DNA of 64,000 nt from Siphonodentalium dalli (Eukaryota; Mollusca; Scaphopoda; Gadilida; Siphonodentaliidae): NCBI GenBank assembly GCA_032622095.1, contig CP136062.1, forward strand, positions 164,692,590 to 164,756,589, in the 5' to 3' direction. Position numbers and translations under genes: made by a program. Below are positions 10,836 through 20,662 of the stretch, one piece after another. Positions within the stretch are counted from its first letter, which is position 1. The number at the start of each line of letters is the position of its first letter. The notes beneath the pieces are model-generated. The model had not been told where the DNA came from. It did not search any database and saw only the letters and a program-made list of their open reading frames with translations.

Positions 10836-11810
10836 TATAACACGCGAGCGGCTGATCATTGAGTCCAACGAAACGAATAAGGCATACTGAGTTGTATCTT
10901 CTGACTTAAATATAAAAACATCTCTTATCTAAACTGAAGGACCGAGAGGAAGATCCCTTTCTGTACTACTAAATTGAAACTGTGACCAAAATTTTGCCAA
11001 TCAATTACTCATCTCTGCATATATTGTTACTGCTGCCTGTATTTCGGGTTTCCATCTTTCGGTCATGGACAGACCAGTCCAAAACCGGCCATACATGGCA
11101 GTGGTGCGTATATGCAGTGGTGCGTATCCATCATTTACAAAGTCACCGAACCGACACAGAACCCACAGGCACCTCTTGCAGCAGCATTAATATTAATATA
11201 ATATTATATCGGTCATTATTCATAGACCCGGTGAATGAGACGAGTGTCAGACTTGTTATGTTAAATGGATCTGCCAGGCGTCTCATCCACCTGGTCGGTG
11301 AAAAGATCATTTCTTTTCAAATAAACATATTCACAATCATAAGATTACTTGTAAATGTAGCACTTATGATGATAATTTATTTTATCCACATTGATGATGG
11401 CTTTATCAATGTAAAATATCAATATATTAACATTGATGTCATTACCATTATTTTTTAGTATCAAAATGGAGAATTTTGTGGTAACTATATTGTCTGCCTC
11501 GTGGTCGGTAGCATATCAGGGGACCACAATGGAATTAAGCCTTCGAGTGCTTTTTGTGCCATCCCCGATATCTAGCCGTACATGTACTCTACGATTTTTT
11601 TCAAAATTTCAGCCATCATACCATTGGTATTCACTTTGACTTCTTTACAGCCTCATTTCAGTTTCAAAATTTTCGATTTCTTATATAGCCTAACAACTGA
11701 AATTATGTTAAAAACTCCTTTTTATTTGCTTGTAATTTATTATATTTGTAACCTGTTAAAACAATATACGTGTATGTCTTTATATCAAAAATAAATCAAT
11801 CAATCAATCA
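10836..11810 (+). mobile_element. Probable LINE-like insertion ending in an (ATCA)n tail
   Basis: The block ends with AAAATAAATCAATCAATCAA (to 11810), a 3' tail like that of non-LTR retrotransposons. The tail of the minus-strand LINE at 24111 has the same (ATCA)n form. The block sits between the protease fragment and another open gag-pol-like segment. No reverse transcriptase motif is visible, so it would be a 3' end only, and its 5' limit is unknown. The 158-codon frame at 10982-11458 has no recognisable domain. Confidence 0.4.
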
Positions 11811-11812
11811 AC

Positions 11813-12079
11813 TTATCGGAAACTCTGCCAGAGATAGTATCTTCTCGTCACGTTTCAGAGCACATCAACACAAATTCCCCAGATGGAATTGGAACTATTG
11901 AAACTGAGTATCACGAGCCCACTTATACCGCGATAAGCAGCAAGGATATGGCACTAGCTATGGGAGAGAACACAGATATTGGCAGAAACTTTTCTCCACC
12001 TGCGATTTTCCCCAATTACGATTTTAATCGCAGCGTGTGCGGTGGCACTAAGAGGGGCAAAACAACTGAAAATGAATGA
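11813..12079 (+). pseudogene. Open 88-codon segment without a start, possibly retroelement
   Basis: The frame from 11813 to the TGA at 12077 is open but lacks a start codon. Its residue mix looks coding: it starts LSETLPEIVSSRHVSEH and later has EYHEPTYTAISSKDMALAMG. It directly follows the (ATCA)n tail, so it may be the continuation of the gag-pol fragment upstream. I cannot name a domain in it. Confidence 0.35.
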
Positions 12080-12100
12080 TTTTTTGTAAATTTAAATTTT

Positions 12101-12141
12101 TTCACCCACTGACCGACGCGCGAAGCGCGTCCAGTGGGTGT
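12101..12141. repeat. Nested GC hairpin with CGCGAAGCGCG core
   Basis: CACCCACTG at 12103 pairs with CAGTGGGTG at 12132. Inside it, ACGCGC and GCGCGT pair around GAA. Similar cores occur at 8077 (GTGCGCTTCGCAC), 16866 (GCGCGCTTCGCGCGC) and 23868 (GGCGCGAAGCGCC), each in otherwise AT-rich sequence. Confidence 0.6.
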
Positions 12142-12951
12142 GTATAATCGTAGGACTCATGCGTTTCTGCTGAATTGAACTAGTGCCTATGCGTTTCTGC
12201 TGAGCTGCACTGACGTTTGATCGCAAAATAAAATTATAATCATTATCAAAACACGCGTTTGGATAACACCGCCATAAACAGTGTCATATTATGATGTTGA
12301 GCTCGTATCGTCAATAAAATTAGAGTTATAACTTATAAAACTAAGAATTACAACTGCTAAAGTATTTCTACCAATTGGGTAACTAGATTCGGGTTGAGTT
12401 GGAACTTGAGAAATTCAACCAATTGAAATGCCGTTGAAAACCGAAGGGTTAAGCGATTATCACAATAGGATATTGGAACACCGTGTGCGTAACGTAACTA
12501 TCACAAGTATAACGTACTCTGAGTCTGATAACAACTTATCGCCAAATTCATGCTTCAAACAGTTTAAACATGTCATCTTCGGCTTCTTTTATTTTATTGT
12601 TATGAAAATTAATAATAAATGGGGTGATAAATATGTATAATATGTATATAACAACAAATAGAGTCAAATTAGCCATTTTCCCGTGAAACTTAGGATAGGC
12701 AAGCCAGGTAAAAAAATTGGTGAAATATGAGTACGAACGTCAAAGTGTTCCCCTATCGTATTCCGATAATTGCCAATCATCACCGCGAAGCGAAGCCTCC
12801 AATGGCGATTATTAATTCATTCATATTTCGGCTGTTCAGTCTTCTAAGCTATTAAAACTTTCTTGGATATCTTGGAAGGATTGTTTTGATATGTATATAT
12901 CAGATTAACCTTCCAAAAAGGTGAGTTTGACGCCTGCATTTCTTGGCATGA
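12142..12951. other. Unassigned intron 2 sequence
   Basis: No gene recognised. A CATGCGTTTCTGCTGA word is repeated at about 12157 and 12188. Confidence 0.4.
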
Positions 12952-12957
12952 ATATAA

Positions 12958-14494
12958 GAGGGTATCACCCCCTCCCCCTGAATCCCGAATACGAGTTAAT
13001 TTTAGGGGGGGGTGAATCCTGAATACGAGTTAATTTTGGGGGGGTGAATCCTGAATACATGTTAAGAAATAATATGCGATAAATGACATACAAATTGACT
13101 GTTTTAATATCAGACAGATACAAGCAGAAGTTACATAGACACATTATGATGCCGGTCGCATTATGAGGCCGTTGTGATACCATTAATGATACTTTATGAT
13201 CAGGGATGTGGCTAGAGGGTTTCCGTTGGGGGGTGTCCACCTTTGGAATTTCCAACTGCACCCCCCCCCCCTCTTGAGTCAGAATCAGACCGAAATCAAG
13301 TTTTGCATAATTCCATTTGCACACCCCTTCCACTTCATTGTTTAGGCCTAATATCCTATATCTTCATAAACCATGGTTCTATATTCCCGGTATGAGAACA
13401 TTCAGATATTTTAACCTGAAACATTGCATAAATCCTAACATCTAGTGGTCTAACTCCATACAAATGCACACGGCTACGGGCAAGAGACCACGACACACCG
13501 AGCTGACCATCGTTGTTCGGCCGGTGTGAGAAAATTTTGAAATTTTAACAAGAAAATCACAAATCCTAGCATCCAGACTGGCCTCAACTAAAGCTTTCCT
13601 ATAGTGTTGGAAATTTCAAACCTCATACTCGGCCTCAGGTTGGAAAATTCTCCAACTGATGACCACAAGTTTGATCAAATGTAGTAATATATTGTTAAAA
13701 TTATTAGCCTTTTTGTATTGGCCACAGGGGAGAGACAATGACACACCGGGCCGACCATGGTTCGGCCCGGCTGGGAAATTTTTTTTATCTGAACAAGAAA
13801 ATCGCAAAATCCTAGCATCTAGACTAGCGTCAAGCATTCTTAGAGTTGGAAATTTCAAACCTGACACACCACTTAGGTTGGAAAATTTACAACTGATGAC
13901 AATTCCAATGCCAATGTTGACCAAATGTATGAGAATATTGTTTTCTTAAATTAACTAGCATTTTTTGACTGGCCACGGGGGAGGGATCAGGACACAAGAT
14001 TTCCTCAGGAGGGTGACAGGTTGGAAATTTCCAACTGATGACCATTTCAGTCCAAAATTTTGACAAAAGATATGCAAATATGCAAATATTGGTCCAAAAA
14101 CAATGAATTCCCCCTCCCAATAAATTGTTTGAAAATCAAACTACAAGAACATTTCAACCTATTATAGGTGAGAAATTTCCAACTAATGTTTTGGCAGGTA
14201 TGAAATTTCCAACTGTTGAAAATTTTGACCAAAGTTGGGGGGGTGAGACCCCCCCCCCCCCCCCTGTCGCCACGTCTCTGTTTATGATGGCATGGTGGTC
14301 GAATATGCCCAAGAAGCTATTCTACCCACTCATTCATACATATAACTAGCACAAAATATTATTTTGCGCCATCAAAACCTGCATCCAAGATGTTTTGCTT
14401 GAACCCGAATACCAGTTAATTCGGGGGTATGAATCCCGCGTACGGTTTCAAAACACCCTGAATCCCGCGTACCGAAAGGGGGGGTGATACCCTC
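12958..14494. mobile_element. 1.54-kb non-autonomous DNA transposon, 15-bp TIRs, 6-bp TSD
   Basis: The left terminus GAGGGTATCACCCCC and the right terminus are perfect 15-bp inverted repeats. They are flanked on both sides by ATATAA (12952-12957 and 14495-14500), a clean 6-bp target duplication. Next to each end are GAATCC(C/T)G(A/C)(A/G)TAC words repeated two or three times. The interior carries about three diverged 250-bp direct repeats (GACACACCG at 13492 and 13740, GGACACAAG at 13991) rich in TTGGAAATTTCCAAC. No transposase is present. The family cannot be fixed from TSD length alone. Confidence 0.8.
13440..14230. repeat. ~250-bp internal direct repeats of the transposon
   Basis: Three diverged copies share the blocks GACACACCG, CCTAGCATC(T/C)AGACT, GTTGGAAATTTCAAACCT- and CAACTGATGAC. 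A related sequence lies at 33100-33660, so the same module exists outside this element. Confidence 0.65.
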
Positions 14495-14769
14495 ATATAA
14501 ACGAGCGCTCGTCTGCAAGTACAGTCATTCACTCATTGTCGAATCGGCGTGTTTTTGTGAAAATGTCACCAAGATTTCTCCACTCCATTCTCTTCAAATG
14601 CACCCTAATCGGTCAATTTCTTTTGATAATTCTATCTAAATACATCTTAGCTACTATTCGGATGTGCTGTCCCGGTCGAAAAAGGTTTAGTTTGACCAAA
14701 ACGGCTATTGACAAAGTTTGTTTACAAAACCAGCTCGATGACCCGTCCACGCTGTAAATTTATTATCGA

Positions 14770-15085
14770 AAAAAAATTCAATTTCTTCCATCTAAAACAT
14801 AATTACGCGCTGGACTCTGTCATTTTAGGAATATATAAGTATCCCACGCAGACACACCAAATCCCAGCTCAAAATTTTTTTAAATGACAGTTTTATCGAC
14901 ATAAATCGATTTTAAATTTTGTCATCGAAAAAATTTCATTTCTTCCATCCAAAACATAATTACGTGCTGTATCCTGCCATTTTAGGAATATATAAGTATC
15001 CCACGTAGACACACCAAGTATCAGCTTAAAATTTTGAAAAATAAGAGATTTATCGACATACATCGATTTGTATGGCAGATTCTAT
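14770..15085. repeat. 157-bp tandem duplication
   Basis: Two copies, at about 14780 and 14937, share ATTTCTTCCATC, AAAACATAATTACG and TTTTAGGAATATATAAGTAT, then GACACACCAA and a TTTATCGACATA end. They differ by scattered substitutions. Confidence 0.75.
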
Positions 15086-15139
15086 GTTAAATAAATTTTA
15101 GGGCCCTGAAAGTGTTTTCTGAGCTGTTCCATATTGGCC

Positions 15140-15890
15140 ACCAGAGTCCATATTTGACCGGTTCTACCTGATAATTGTGCGACAGTACAGTCGCGTTACT
15201 TTATACATCCACATTGGTCATTATCACCCGACAAATTTATTTCGGTCTATCGTATCAACCGCTATTTCCCATGCGTAGCCTGACTAAGTGTCACCATTGG
15301 TCTTTATCGCTCCACTAATTTGTATCGTTTCATCGGTATGAATTCCATATCCAATTATCCATATATAACCAACCCAACCTCTAATCCCGGTCCAAAAGTA
15401 ATATTTTATCGCGTGATACTTGTACTTATATGTCTATGGTATTACTATAGTATACCATATACGTATATCAATTGCTATTCCTTTCGATATAATCCTGGTG
15501 CCATCTATAGAGATAGAGATAATATCAGACCCCCCCCCCCCCCAATTTTATATCATTGCTGCTTTAGTACAGTCGCGATGCATTTAAATACATGGAAACA
15601 ACGCTCCACTAATTTTTGTCAGTTCATCGGTACGAACCCCTTTTTCTCCGAGTCCATATAACCAACCCAACATCTTATCCCGTACCACTATAGAAGTCCA
15701 TAAATGACTATTCTGGCACTACTAGTATATAGAGATAACTAGATAACTAAGATTCTGACACCCCCCACCCTATTTTATAGCCTTGTTTCAACAGTATAGT
15801 TGAGATGCATAATATGTCAACATTGGTCGTTATCGCTCTACAAATTTATATCGGTTCAACCCTTAGTTCCCAGTATCGCCCACCCTCCCT
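15140..15890. repeat. Diverged low-copy repeats with poly-C tracts
   Basis: Blocks such as TACAGTCGCG, TCATCGGTA(T/C)GAA and CATATAACCAACCCAAC recur with a spacing of about 290 bp. Runs of C near 15531-15542 and 15760 mark equivalent positions. No gene is supported. Confidence 0.5.
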
Positions 15891-16165
15891 CAATTTATTT
15901 TTTCATTTGTATTATAGTCTCGTTACATACACATTTGATCTCTTGTGACTTTTTCTTCAACACGCCGAGTTCCGCTGCAGACAATACAAAACTGACAACA
16001 TTTTGAAATGTAAGCAGGCTTCAAACTCATCTTATCCAAGAAATACTCTGGCTACATAAGAAATTTGTGTATAAGGTGTACGCGCATTTGTTGCGTTAAA
16101 AACCAAAGGTCCGAAGTCAAGGTCCAAATCCCCAACACACTGATGTGAGTTTAACTCCATCTACA

Positions 16166-16646
16166 TACAGTAATGTCCAAAGTAATTGATCACTTAACCA
16201 CAGCAGATTTATGGGTATTTTTTCAGGATTTTAAATCCTGAAAAAGTACCCATAATTATGCTGTGGTTAAGTGGTCAATTACTTTGGGCATTACTGTAAC
16301 CAATATAAGGATTTGAGGTTTAATGATAACTCAATCCACATACAGTAATGTCCAAAGTAATTGACCACTTAACCACAGCAGAATAATGGGTAATTTTTCA
16401 GGATTTTAAATGCTGAAAAATACCCATAATTCTGCTGTGGTTAAGTGGTCAATTACTTTGGGCATTACTGTAACCAATATAAGGATGTGAGGTTTAATGA
16501 TAACTCAATCCTCATACATAATGTCCAAATTAATTGACCACTTAACCACAGCAGAATTGTTGATAATTTTTCAGGATTTAAAATCCTGAAAAATTACCAA
16601 TAATTCTGCTGTGGTTAAGTGGTCAATTACTTTGGGCATTACTGTA
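16166..16646. mobile_element. Three tandem palindromic MITEs (TACAGTAATG family)
   Basis: Three near-perfect palindromes of about 132 bp lie at 16166-16298, 16341-16472 and 16515-16646, joined by ~42-bp spacers (AACCAATATAAGGAT- type). Each begins TACAGTAATGTCCAAA, passes CACTTAACCACAGCAGA, and turns around at AGGATTTTAAATCCTG. Longer relatives with TACAGTAAT ends and the AACCACAGCAGAATTA word are at 41497-41717 and 43222-43390. TA-flanked CAGT ends suggest a Tc1/mariner-type non-autonomous family. Confidence 0.85.
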
Positions 16647-17079
16647 ACCAATATAAGTATGTGAGGTTTAATGAGATCTCCATCCACATAACTGATAAAT
16701 ATATGCGAAAATTAAACAAAAAAATTAAATTACATGATGGCGTCCAATATGGACTACATAATTCTGCTCCAAAAACATGTATATTGATATATGGATGTTT
16801 ATTGGGGGAAACCGATTATATCAATGATATTTTCATTAACTGGGATCCAAAACCCGACTTACGGGAGCGCGCTTCGCGCGCGACTGTATCTTAACCATAT
16901 GTGCATATTTAATAAGCCAACAATTGGAATCCCAACAGAGAAGATTGGCGGGGGTCCCTTGCGCATAGACACCGTTGATGATCTCTATAGGAAACCAAAT
17001 TGACATTTAATAGAGAATTTCGATTAACTGCAATAACTTAAGGAATCTCTAATTAGGGCTGCATGGTAATGAAAAAAAA
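16647..17079. other. Unassigned intron 2 sequence
   Basis: No gene supported. It includes the GCGCGCTTCGCGCGC hairpin at 16866. Confidence 0.4.
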
Positions 17080-17600
17080 ACCATATCGAATAACTTATTA
17101 TTTAACTAACCGAATAACTAATTGCGCTCAAGCCCAATAATAATATTCCTGAAGTTATTGTGCTTAAGCGAAGTTAGAGATACCTTATTGCGCTTAAGCA
17201 CAATGTGATATTCCTGTACAATAAGGAATATTCTTATTGCGCTTAAGTGTAATAAGACATTCCTTATTACACATAAGCGAAATTACATCCATATTGCACT
17301 TAAGCGCAATTAATATCTCTCTCATTAGATCGCCCTTGTGCAAATAGTTTGAATAATCCTATATTTGTTCCACCCATTGTACCATGGAGATGGACTACAC
17401 CACCTGAATTATAGGGAGTTTATGTACTATATATAATATATTCCTTATTGAGTTTTATTATCTAAGCGCAATATGAAAATTCCATCATTGCACTTAAACA
17501 CAGTTAAATACTTCCATATTGCGAATAAGCACAATAGAGATTCACATATTGCGCTTAAGCACAATTAGCTCTTCTTGCGCTTAATTAAAAGAAATTGTTA
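17080..17600. repeat. Cluster of palindromic TTGCGCTTAAGCGCAA-like motifs
   Basis: About ten imperfect copies of the self-complementary word TTGCGCTTAAGCGCAA occur irregularly (for example 17125, 17158, 17189, 17236, 17289, 17458, 17548). Similar motifs recur at 55150-55260 and, as TTGCGTTTAAATGCAA, at 23585-23665. Confidence 0.6.
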
Positions 17601-17880
17601 TAATTGTATTGTAACTATTGTCTTGTCCTTTAATATTTCCCATACCGGTACATCATGTACACATAAGTTATGCTAGAAAAGAAGTACTATTGTTACTAAT
17701 AGTACTCGTAGTAGTTAATACCACCTTACTGTCAATATTCTATCATGGTTAGTTTCAAAATCATAACGTTAATTGTTATTCCCATCTTCAAGCTGTTGAT
17801 GTCATTGAGACATTCAATGTTATTTTGCTATTTGGTATGCGAACTAGTAGACCCTCCAATAGCTTATCATTACCACTCGG
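17601..17880. other. Unassigned intron 2 sequence
   Basis: No gene or clear repeat is visible. Confidence 0.4.
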
Positions 17881-18330
17881 ACAGTGGGTGTTTTTCCTCA
17901 ATTAATTGAATTTCTTGTTTTACATCTATCACCGCAATCATGGAATTTCAATACTTTGTATTTATAAGTATGTAACCTACTATATAGTAGCACAAAAATA
18001 TCCCAAATACCTGTGCTTTTGTATTCATTTGTGCCGAATTCCCTAAAACAGAGACTTTTTGCTGAATTTTGGGGTGAGGGTTGAAATAATCTTACATAAC
18101 ACAGCACGTGTTAAATAGAACGACATATTCAGCATTTTGTCGTCTGCGGTATATATATCCGCACTTTTCTGGACCATATACGATATCCCTGGTCAAAACA
18201 ATATTGATCTATCGCCTATTAAGTGACGCAAAAAAAATTAAAAATTGCGCTGTTTTGTCTATTTTTACAATAAATCTAAAAAAATTCTTCGTTATATCAG
18301 ATAAATCGTAACACTATCATAGTAAATATC
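17881..18330 (-). repeat. Second copy of the 9690-10320 repeat family, inverted
   Basis: On the minus strand CCCCAAAATTCAGCAAAAAG, TTTGGGATATTTTTGTGCTA and GTTACATACTTATA match 9938-10056. The upstream half matches the CAATATTGTTTTGAC and TTTTGTAAAAATAGAC portions. Confidence 0.6.
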
Positions 18331-18829
18331 TAGAGGTATGACGACTACAATATTTTAGCGCAAAATGTTCGCATTTCTATACTTTTATTTCTCATTTTGC
18401 CACATTTTACAAAAACAGGGATTTTTGCTTAATTTTTTGCATTTAATCCGCTAGAAATCATCTTTTGCCTCATTTGTACATTTCACACCGGGCCCTACCC
18501 GCTGTGGAATGTCATGACCTTCACAAGCTTGTGTGTGGTCCCGATGCTAAACTTTCTGAAATCGGTTTCGTTCACTTCACTACTGGTTTAGATATTACTA
18601 AATTCGACCCAACCACGAAATCAAAACCCAACGAAATAATTGACTCAGAGTAAATCAGAGAAAATCTCAATGGACGAGATCGAAATGAATATCGGGGTAT
18701 GAAGTCTGTTTTTTGACATGTCGTAAAATGGGTCAACAAAAAATATACGGAAGACGAGATGAAACGAAATTAGTTTTATTCAGATAACAGTCATGTTCAT
18801 ATAAACAATATTTACATTTATAACATTTC
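18331..18829. other. Unassigned intron 2 sequence
   Basis: No gene supported. A 62-codon frame at 18465-18653 has no recognisable domain. Confidence 0.4.
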
Positions 18830-18859
18830 ATATTTAACACATAGTTATGATTTGGCACT

Positions 18860-19158
18860 ATAGAAAGTCTAGCTTTTGTGAAGCCTGATATGATTAATTC
18901 CGTCCGTTGTGACACGGCCTCGTCAGCAGTGATCAACCACTTGGCGTGAACGGGTTTTATAATTGACGTTCTCAAGTCCATTGGTTTAAAACGAAGATGC
19001 TTCTTCGCCTGTTGAGTCCTCGCTCTCATCTAAACTCAGACTTGTTGCACATACCGGTCATGGAAACGGGCTTTAAGCTGTTCTTTAAACGCATAGTTCA
19101 CAGTTAAGTCCAAAGGCTGAAGTCTGTCCGTACACGCTGCAGGAACGAATAACGAAAC
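18860..19158 (-). pseudogene. DDE transposase C-terminal remnant (pogo/Tigger-like)
   Basis: From 19158 downward the minus strand reads VPAACTDRLQPLDLTVNYAF, then KEQLKARFHDRYVQQV, then an in-frame TGA. The adjoining frame starting at 19029 continues with VDLRTSI-like MDLRTSIIKPVHAKWLI and ELIISGFTKA. The 'P..CTD.LQPLD..VN..FK' and 'L..SI.KP.HA.W...ING...AGI'-type patterns are those seen in DDE-superfamily endonucleases of pogo/Tigger-like DNA transposons. Only the last part of the domain remains, with a stop and a frame change, so it is inactive. The family is moderately certain; the element's ends were not found. Confidence 0.6.
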
Positions 19159-19440
19159 ATTTTAACCACAAAGTGAGAGACGTGACTGTTAATTTGGTAA
19201 TTGCCTATTTATATACAACATGCTCTGATCCTTGCTATAATGCTTTGTATAAACAATGCTCAATGAATTAAACTCTTAATAAAGGTTAATGGTTTGACCA
19301 CGCGCAGGTTACATAAAACAATAAATGACTACCTCATTAGCGTGTGAAATGAAGCCAATAGATATTAGTACACGGATTGCGTGATGCCTTTCGGCGCCGG
19401 AATACCGGGGGTGTCGATTTCTCAATAATGTCTACTCAAA
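19159..19440. other. Unassigned intron 2 sequence
   Basis: No gene supported between the transposase remnant and the LINE 3' end. Confidence 0.4.
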
Positions 19441-20662
19441 CATAATAATAATAGAGAAGATTTATATAGCGCTTTTCCCAAAAGGCCCAAAGCGCTCGGC
19501 CACAACACAAGTTCACGCACAAATATGCAATATACAAGTGGGTCACGTAATAAACATATGCAGAACTAAGAGGCATCACTCTCAGGGACGACGTTTCCAT
19601 AGTAGAATTCGAAAAGTTCCGATTTAAGTAATGTTTTAAAAGTGTCCATGGTATCGGCTTTCTTTGTGTCGGCATGTAGCCCATTCCAGACGGACGGGCA
19701 TGATATTCAAATGATCGTCTTCCGTAGTTTTCCGAGTCACGTCTAGGAACAGCCATCAGATTTAGATCTTCTGATCACAATTCGCGCGGCGGAGAGTACA
19801 TATTGAGAATAGAGTCAATATAAACCGGCAAAGGCTTTGTGATGTAATTTGAGAATTTCTTATAACAAAAAGTGGCACATTTATAATCAATTCGAGCTTC
19901 AATTGGAAGATAGTGTAGTTTCGCGAGAAGAGGTGTGACGTGGTCAAATTTATGTTTTCGTAGAGCAATGCGAGCCGAAATGTTAATTATTCTCTGCAGC
20001 TTTGCCAATTGATCTTGTGGCAGACCAGCGAATAGAGCATTGCACTAATCCAGTCGTGAAAATACAAATGAAGAGATCAAAGTCTTCGTGGATTCTACCG
20101 ACAGATGTGATCGCATATGAGAAATACGCCGAAGTTCCAGAAATAAGGACTTGCACAGTGTGTTTATATGGGACTTCATGGACAGTCCTTTGTCTAAAAT
20201 CACTCCTAACTTTTTGGCGTTATCTGAGAATTCGATGTCGGCGCTGCCAATGCGTAGGGAGGTAACCTTGATAGCTTTTAAACGCTGATCCGTACCACAA
20301 AACATTAGTTCAGTTTTGTTCTCGTTGATGTGAAGTTTGTTCACCTACATCCACTGTTTGACTTGCATCACCCCTGACTGCAAATGTGCGAGTTTTAAGT
20401 CTATATCGCACTGCTTAAAAGAAATGAACATCTGGGTATCATCAGCATACATGTGGTAGCTGATACCGTTACCAGCTATTATGCTTCCGAGAGGTTGTGT
20501 GTATGCCGAATATAAAACGGGTCCCAGAACAGACCCCTGTGGAACACCGTATCGAATAGATCGCGATTTCGAACACGCGTCACCAATCACCACAGTTTGC
20601 GTCTGACCAGTTAGATAAGAAGTGAACCAGGAGAGGACTGTCACGCTGTGCCAGAAACTCAA
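19440..20662 (-). pseudogene. LINE reverse transcriptase C-terminal half, three in-frame stops
   Basis: One frame runs from 20662 to about 19440 through three in-frame stop codons (TAG after VKQWM near 20346, TAG after SRLD near 20044, TGA near 19776). It carries LSWFTSYLTG, GVPQGSVLGP and MYADDTQMF, the last being the catalytic YADD box. NKTELMF, LGVILD and LQRIINISARIAL of the thumb region follow, then a C-terminal tail. Everything stays in register across the stops, so these are point nonsense changes in a relatively young copy. Confidence 0.8.

Noticed and set aside
10603-11820. ACTTATCGGA at 10603 and 11811 as a target duplication around an insertion
   Set aside because: The bases after the first copy continue the protease protein, so they cannot belong to an inserted element. 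The match is probably chance or shared gene history.
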